A program made the position numbers and the translations under genes. Below the pieces are notes generated by a model, which was not told where the DNA came from, ran no database searches, and worked only from the letters and a program-made list of their open reading frames with translations. From Burkholderia sp. Ax-1724 (GTDB taxonomy: Bacteria; Pseudomonadota; Gammaproteobacteria; Burkholderiales; Burkholderiaceae): 64,000 bases of DNA. The stretch covers positions 432,124 through 496,123 of the forward strand of contig NZ_VWWL01000001.1 in NCBI RefSeq assembly GCF_011752995.1, read 5' to 3'. Below, piece by piece: positions 60,099 through 64,000 of this stretch; the first letter of the stretch is position 1; every line of letters starts with the position of its first letter.

Positions 60099-60320
60099 AT
60101 GACACCCGAAAAAATGCTTTCGATGTTCGAGCGGCAGTACCTGGAAGGCAAGACACCGGCCGATCTCGAAGCGGCCTGCGCGAGCTTCGCCGCCTGGCTC
60201 GCGGCGGCGTGGGAATTGCTCGACGGCAACGAAAAGACGCTGCTGCTGACGGTCGGCGCGGCCTTGTGGCGCGACGGATATAACGTGCGAGCAGGGACCG
60301 CGACCAAGGATTTATGGTGA
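60099..60320 (+). CDS. Small hypothetical protein
   Basis: A 73-residue protein with AAGGAG before the ATG at 60099. It looks like two amphipathic helices (EKMLSMFERQYLEGKTPADL, ASFAAWLAAAWELL), ending WRDGYNVRAGTATKDLW. No signal peptide or recognised family. The clear ribosome site supports expression. Confidence 0.7.
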   Translation: MTPEKMLSMFERQYLEGKTPADLEAACASFAAWLAAAWELLDGNEKTLLLTVGAALWRDGYNVRAGTATKDLW

Positions 60321-60479
60321 GCGGTCCGGTGTGGGCGGCGACGCGAGGCCGGGGAGCGAGGTAGCGAAGCCGGAAGGCGACGGCGTCGCCCGCGAAGATT
60401 TTGTCGCCGCGCGCGTTGCGCCGTGTCGGTTTATATTGGCCGGTCTTGAAATTTCTCTCGCATGAGGCGACCCAATCCC

Positions 60480-61187
60480 ATGACCGATTTGTCCGCTTTC
60501 CCGATTACGAAGAAATGGCCCGCCGAGCATCCGGAGCGGATTCAGCTCTATTCACTGCCGACGCCGAACGGCGTGAAAGTCTCGATCATGCTCGAAGAGA
60601 CCGGCTTGGCGTACGAGCCGCATCTGGTGCGCTTCGATACCAACGATCAGATGACGCCGGAATTCCTGTCGCTGAACCCGAACAACAAGATCCCGGCGAT
60701 CCTCGATCCGAACGGCCCCGACGGCAAGCCGCTGCCGCTGTTCGAATCGGGCGCGATCCTGATCTATCTTGCTGACAAGAGCGGCCAACTGATCGCGCAG
60801 GACGCGGCCGGCCGCTACGAAACGCTTCAGTGGGTGATGTTCCAGATGGGCGGCATCGGCCCGATGTTCGGTCAGGTCGGCTTCTTCCATAAATTCGCCG
60901 GCAAGGAATACGAGGACAAGCGTCCGCGCGATCGCTACATCGCCGAGTCGAAACGGCTGCTCGGCGTGCTCGAACAGCGCCTCGAAGGACGCAAATGGGT
61001 GATGGGCGATCAGTACTCGATCGCCGATATCGCGATCTTCCCGTGGGTGCGTAATCTCGTGGGCTTTTACGAGGCAGGCGAGCTGGTCGGCATTCAGCAT
61101 TTCCCGAACGTGAGGCGCGCGCTCGCTGCTTTTATCGAGCGGCCGGCCGTCGCGCGCGGCTTGAATATTCCGCAGCGTCCGGCTTGA
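60480..61187 (+). CDS. Glutathione S-transferase family protein (YfcG-like)
   Basis: A 235-residue soluble protein. The thioredoxin-like N-terminal domain has QLYSLPTPNGVKVSIMLEE, where TPNG replaces the Ser/Cys centre as in YfcG (Nu-class) proteins. NPNNKIPAI and FESGAILIYLAD bind glutathione. The C-terminal helical domain has GPMFGQVGFFHKFAGKEYED and YSIADIAIFPWVRN. E. coli YfcG is a disulphide-bond reductase using bound glutathione. An in-frame ATG at 60462 is also possible. Confidence 0.92.
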   Translation: MTDLSAFPITKKWPAEHPERIQLYSLPTPNGVKVSIMLEETGLAYEPHLVRFDTNDQMTPEFLSLNPNNKIPAILDPNGPDGKPLPLFESGAILIYLADKSGQLIAQDAAGRYETLQWVMFQMGGIGPMFGQVGFFHKFAGKEYEDKRPRDRYIAESKRLLGVLEQRLEGRKWVMGDQYSIADIAIFPWVRNLVGFYEAGELVGIQHFPNVRRALAAFIERPAVARGLNIPQRPA

Positions 61188-61331
61188 TCGCGGGGCTCGG
61201 GCCGGGCGGGTGACGTTGAGCCCGGCCTTGAGTGGAAGCGGGTAGGGGGAACGAGGGGGAACACGGAGGAACGCGGATCGCCGGGTTGGGCCGCCGCGGG
61301 GCCGTGCGACGGCGGGCGCAGCGGCGAATGC

Positions 61332-61865
61332 TCAGGCCGCTTCGACGAATACGCCGTCGGCAAACACGATCCACGTTGCCTTGTCGTGACGGGCCCGCTC
61401 TTTCACGATCTTCAACTCGTTTTCGGTCAGTGCCAGCACGTTGACCAATTCCATCATGAAGTGCACGGCTGGAGCGGGGGCAGGGGCATGCCCCAAGCCG
61501 GCTTTGTGCGCGGCCACGATTTTTACCTGGGCTCGTCGGAACTCGGCGGAAAGATCCACGGGCGGTTTCTTCTCTCTTGCAATCTTCTCCTGCAACGAGA
61601 TGTTGACCGACGCCGCGATGAAATTGCCGGCGACGCCGCTGAAGAGCGCGAGCATCGAGGTCATGAAGATCTTTTGAGCTTCTGTCCAGCCCGGCAGAAT
61701 GAATGCGCCCGTCATGAAAGCGATAAAAAACATGACGATGCCGCTAAAGAGTACGATGCGCGCGTTCTTTTTCTCGATGTTCGATGCTGCCCAAAAGGCA
61801 ACGGCAAGAAGCACGAGATTGATAGCCACGCCGATAGCGATGGTCGATGTCGCAGACATGTTCAT
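61332..61865 (-). CDS. Hypothetical membrane protein
   Basis: A 177-residue protein with three predicted helices (TIAIGVAINLVLLAVAFWAA, IVLFSGIVMFFIAFMTGAFI, IFMTSMLALFSGVAGNFIAA) followed by a soluble C-terminal domain of about 90 residues. That domain has a basic segment and a helical HFMMELVNVLALTENELKIV. No family was recognised. The start may be either of two nearby ATGs (61865, 61859). Confidence 0.75.
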   Translation of the reverse strand: MNMSATSTIAIGVAINLVLLAVAFWAASNIEKKNARIVLFSGIVMFFIAFMTGAFILPGWTEAQKIFMTSMLALFSGVAGNFIAASVNISLQEKIAREKKPPVDLSAEFRRAQVKIVAAHKAGLGHAPAPAPAVHFMMELVNVLALTENELKIVKERARHDKATWIVFADGVFVEAA

Positions 61866-62284
61866 GTTCTGTATGTAGTCGGTTGAGTGTGCGAGCGTGT
61901 TGGCGGTTTATGGTAATGGAAGTGGTTGGGGCTTTTTATGCGGCGGCGATAAATAACGAAAAAAGAACTCGCGCCACGAAATGCAAGTACATCGCTAATT
62001 TCAATGGGACGCCTGGCGATTGCACGACGAATCCGTTCTGCTTTTCAGCGTGGTCCGCGAATAGGTTCGGGAACGTTCTCGGTGCGAGCAGCTTTGGCGA
62101 TACCTTTGCCACGCTGATCGGGCTTTTTCATATCTGGTGCTCACGCGTCCATGTCGTGTGACGTGCCGCAAGCCGGCGGCACGGCACGGTGCGGCGCGGT
62201 TCCGGTGCCGAGGCATGCTAGGATCGTCAGCCGTCGGTCGCCTTTCGGTCGGTCTACCCCATGCGATGAAAGCGAGTTACCAGG
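61866..62284. other. Gene-free interval between divergent membrane-protein genes
   Basis: 419 bases with mixed composition. No frame with a ribosome site and a recognisable product was found. Promoters for the two divergent genes must lie here; none was resolved. Confidence 0.45.
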
Positions 62285-63031
62285 ATGCCCATCAACTATC
62301 TCCGCAGCTTCACGGCGCCTGAACGGACGGACGCCACGAATCGCCGCCTCGGCCGATCATTGGCGTTTGTCGCGGGGGCGGCGAACGCCGGCGGTTTTCT
62401 GGCCGTTGGCCAGTACACCTCGCACATGTCCGGGATCGTCTCCTCGCTGGCCGATAATGCCGTGCTCGGAGAGGCGGGCCTGTTCGTTTCGGGGCTCGGT
62501 TCGCTGCTTGCGTTTCTCGTTGGCGCGGCCGCGTCGGCCATCCTGATCAACTGGGGGCGTCGCCGGCGCCTACGCAGCATTTACGCGACGCCGCTCGCGA
62601 TCGAGGCCGTTCTTCTGCTGTGTTTCGGGCTGCTCGGCGCCAATCTTGAACATCATCGCCTGCTCTTTCTGCACCTGACTGTCGGCGTGCTTTGCTTCGT
62701 CATGGGACTGCAAAACGCGATGATCACGAAAATTTCCCGCGCGGAAATTCGCACCACTCACGTCACCGGCCTGGTCACCGACGTCGGAATCGAACTGGGC
62801 AAGATGTTCTACTGGAACAGGCGACCGGTGGCCGGCGAAGGTAGCGTCCAGGCGGACCGGCAAAAGCTCGCGCTGCTTGGTTCGCTGCTTCTGGCGTTCG
62901 TCGCCGGCGGCGTGGCCGGCGCATTGGGTTTCAAGCATCTGGGATTCATATCGACGGTGCCGCTTGCGATCGTCCTGCTCACGTTAGCGGCGGTGCCGCT
63001 GCTCGATGATCTATGGGGCGAGCGCTGTTAG
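62285..63031 (+). CDS. DUF1275 (YoaK-type) membrane protein
   Basis: A 248-residue polytopic inner-membrane protein. DUF1275 hallmarks: FVAGAANAGGFLAVGQYTSH with MSGIVSSLAD in the first helix pair, VGVLCFVMGLQNAMITKISR, and EIRTTHVTGLVTDVGIELGK. Six helices are predicted. The function is unknown; some relatives are annotated as transporters. CCAGG precedes the ATG. Confidence 0.92.
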   Translation: MPINYLRSFTAPERTDATNRRLGRSLAFVAGAANAGGFLAVGQYTSHMSGIVSSLADNAVLGEAGLFVSGLGSLLAFLVGAAASAILINWGRRRRLRSIYATPLAIEAVLLLCFGLLGANLEHHRLLFLHLTVGVLCFVMGLQNAMITKISRAEIRTTHVTGLVTDVGIELGKMFYWNRRPVAGEGSVQADRQKLALLGSLLLAFVAGGVAGALGFKHLGFISTVPLAIVLLTLAAVPLLDDLWGERC

Positions 63032-63065
63032 TCCGGCGAGCGCACAGGGTCGCCCACGAACCCGA

Positions 63066-63593
63066 CTATTCCTTTGCCTTGGTTGCCGGGGCGGCGCGCT
63101 TGAGTTTTTTCGGGGCATCGCTTTTCCCCAAGCCCCAGTCGTCATACTTTTTCATGCAGAACATCAGCACGAGAATGCAGAGCACATAGACGCCGACGGT
63201 CCAGTTGTTATCGGGGTGCTCGGAAATCGTTAAGAATGCCGCCGAGGAGATGCCAAGCATCAACGGCGTGAGGGCTTCATCCGGACCCTCGGTGAAGAGC
63301 ATGTAGCCCAAGTCAATCCCGGCCGAAATCCCCAAGGCTTTGCCGATGTATTGGAACGTGTGGATCGAAAGCAGGTGCGCCATAAACGTCGACTGCTCAA
63401 GCGCCTTTTGGTCCCACACATGGGGAATCTGCAGCGTTTGCATGAGTTCCGCCGCGCCCTTGAGCAGGAGGGTGGCCATGAGGGTCGCACCGATCAGGCA
63501 TTGAAGCCCCACTTTGACTGTGTGCGCTATGCGGGTAACGGGATTGAGTGCCTCTGTGTGTTCGTCGTTTTCGGTGGTCGTTTGGGAGTTCAT
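63066..63593 (-). CDS. Hypothetical membrane protein
   Basis: A 175-residue protein with a hydrophilic N-terminus and three to four predicted helices (LQCLIGATLMATLLLKGAAE, ALTPLMLGISSAAFLTIS, WTVGVYVLCILVLMFCMKKY), then a Lys/Ala-rich C-terminal tail. No family was recognised. It converges on the DUF1275 gene with a 34-base gap. Confidence 0.72.
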   Translation of the reverse strand: MNSQTTTENDEHTEALNPVTRIAHTVKVGLQCLIGATLMATLLLKGAAELMQTLQIPHVWDQKALEQSTFMAHLLSIHTFQYIGKALGISAGIDLGYMLFTEGPDEALTPLMLGISSAAFLTISEHPDNNWTVGVYVLCILVLMFCMKKYDDWGLGKSDAPKKLKRAAPATKAKE

Positions 63594-63873
63594 TATGGGT
63601 TTGCCTGATGCGGTGACGGTATTGCCTGCTCGTCATAACGACCTCGTTGGCGAAAACTGAAGACTTCGTGCTCGTCTGTGCGAATGCGGGGGTGTGGTTT
63701 ATCGGGTGTTTTGTGCGGTTTTTCTGTTATTGGGTCAATGAGCGGGGTGACCGCGTTCCGGACATGCCGGGTAATATCCGTACCATGATGGAGACGACGG
63801 GCGGGACTGTCGAGATTGATGAGTATCGGTAGGGTACGGGTTGGCGCGGGCAGAAAAAAGCCCCGCAGTGCAA
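63594..63873. other. Interval before the IS element, with a half-terminator
   Basis: No convincing gene. A short frame beginning with TTG lacks a ribosome site. AAAAAAGCCCCGC at 63855-63866 is one arm plus the A-run of a minus-strand intrinsic terminator whose other arm is missing; the IS end starts a few bases later. Confidence 0.45.
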
Positions 63874-64000
63874 GGGCCTGTCAGTAATTTCGTGTTCAAG
63901 GCATATGATGCTCCCCAGGAGAATATATGCCTCGCAAACCAAAGACCCCACCGGCCGATCTGCCGGCAATTCCCGCCGAGCTGCTTGAACAGTTTGGCAA
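63874..64000 (+). mobile_element. Left end of an IS256-family insertion sequence (truncated by window)
   Basis: The transposase start is preceded by GGGCCTGTCAGTAATTTCGT from about 63874, which has the shape of IS256-family terminal inverted repeats (a run ending in TAATTTCGTGT). The exact tip and the target duplication cannot be fixed without the right end. Confidence 0.75.
63927..64000 (+). CDS. IS256 family transposase, N-terminal fragment
   Basis: AGGAGA precedes an ATG at 63927. The 24 full codons read MPRKPKTPPADLPAIPAELL then EQFG, the familiar N-terminus of Burkholderiaceae IS256-type transposases (DDE catalytic). The gene runs off the window. Intactness of the rest is unknown. Confidence 0.85.
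   Translation, partial: MPRKPKTPPADLPAIPAELLEQFG

Noticed and set aside
63647..63832. A 61-codon frame starting with TTG
   Set aside because: No ribosome site, no recognisable product, and a Cys/Phe-rich composition unlike neighbouring genes.

Overview
The window is high-GC, gene-dense chromosomal DNA of a Burkholderiaceae betaproteobacterium. The gene content points to Paraburkholderia, Burkholderia or Caballeronia: a ppc / hemC-hemDX-hemY neighbourhood with a fused HemD-HemX, nadE-glnB, a Burkholderia-type trimeric porin, hisQMP, an orphan dcm-vsr pair, and many AraC and sigma-54 regulators. No rRNA, tRNA or CRISPR array was recognised. The assignment rests on recognised protein families and gene order, not on a database search.

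Layout. 1-8.6 kb: a methyltransferase end, phosphoenolpyruvate carboxylase on the minus strand, and divergently the haem operon hemC-hemDX-hemY closed by a strong terminator. 8.9-12.7 kb: a polyphosphate kinase 2 gene and a P2-type cation ATPase. 12.8-21.9 kb: an accessory-looking stretch with a less GC-rich texture, holding two AraC regulators, an SDR, a DUF3224 protein, a secreted alpha/beta hydrolase, two unrecognised membrane proteins, an ACS-family transporter, and a 404-residue protein with remote resemblance to edema-factor/ExoY nucleotidyl cyclase toxins. 21.9-31.4 kb: an SDR-ALDH pair, ppa, a FUSC exporter, a GIY-YIG protein, a FemAB-like acyltransferase, and nadE-glnB. 31.6-36 kb: porin and the hisQMP amino-acid importer. 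36.2-42 kb: pirin, a Spy/CpxP-like periplasmic protein divergent from an OmpR/EnvZ-type pair, a small possibly Cas2-fold protein, and a diguanylate cyclase. 42.9-47.6 kb: an unusual two-gene ABC transporter with a duplicated permease and a long ATPase but no binding protein, then two overlapping paralogous lipoproteins. 48-54.4 kb: two sigma-54 activators flanking a DUF883 gene, several small proteins, and otsA. 54.6-64 kb: an EmrB-type exporter, a PEBP protein, vsr-dcm, small stress-type genes (CsbD), a YfcG-like GST, DUF1275 and other membrane proteins, ending in the left end of an IS256-family insertion sequence.

How the parts fit. ppc supplies oxaloacetate; hemC, hemDX and hemY serve tetrapyrrole synthesis; nadE and glnB tie NAD synthesis to nitrogen sensing. 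The Spy-like gene beside the OmpR/EnvZ pair suggests an envelope-stress circuit. The DUF883, CsbD, small basic proteins and otsA look like stress-adaptation genes, and the two sigma-54 activators are candidate controllers for some of them. The features most worth follow-up are the nucleotidyl-cyclase-like candidate effector, the binding-protein-less ABC transporter, the overlapping lipoprotein pair, and the orphan Dcm with an added N-terminal helix-turn-helix.
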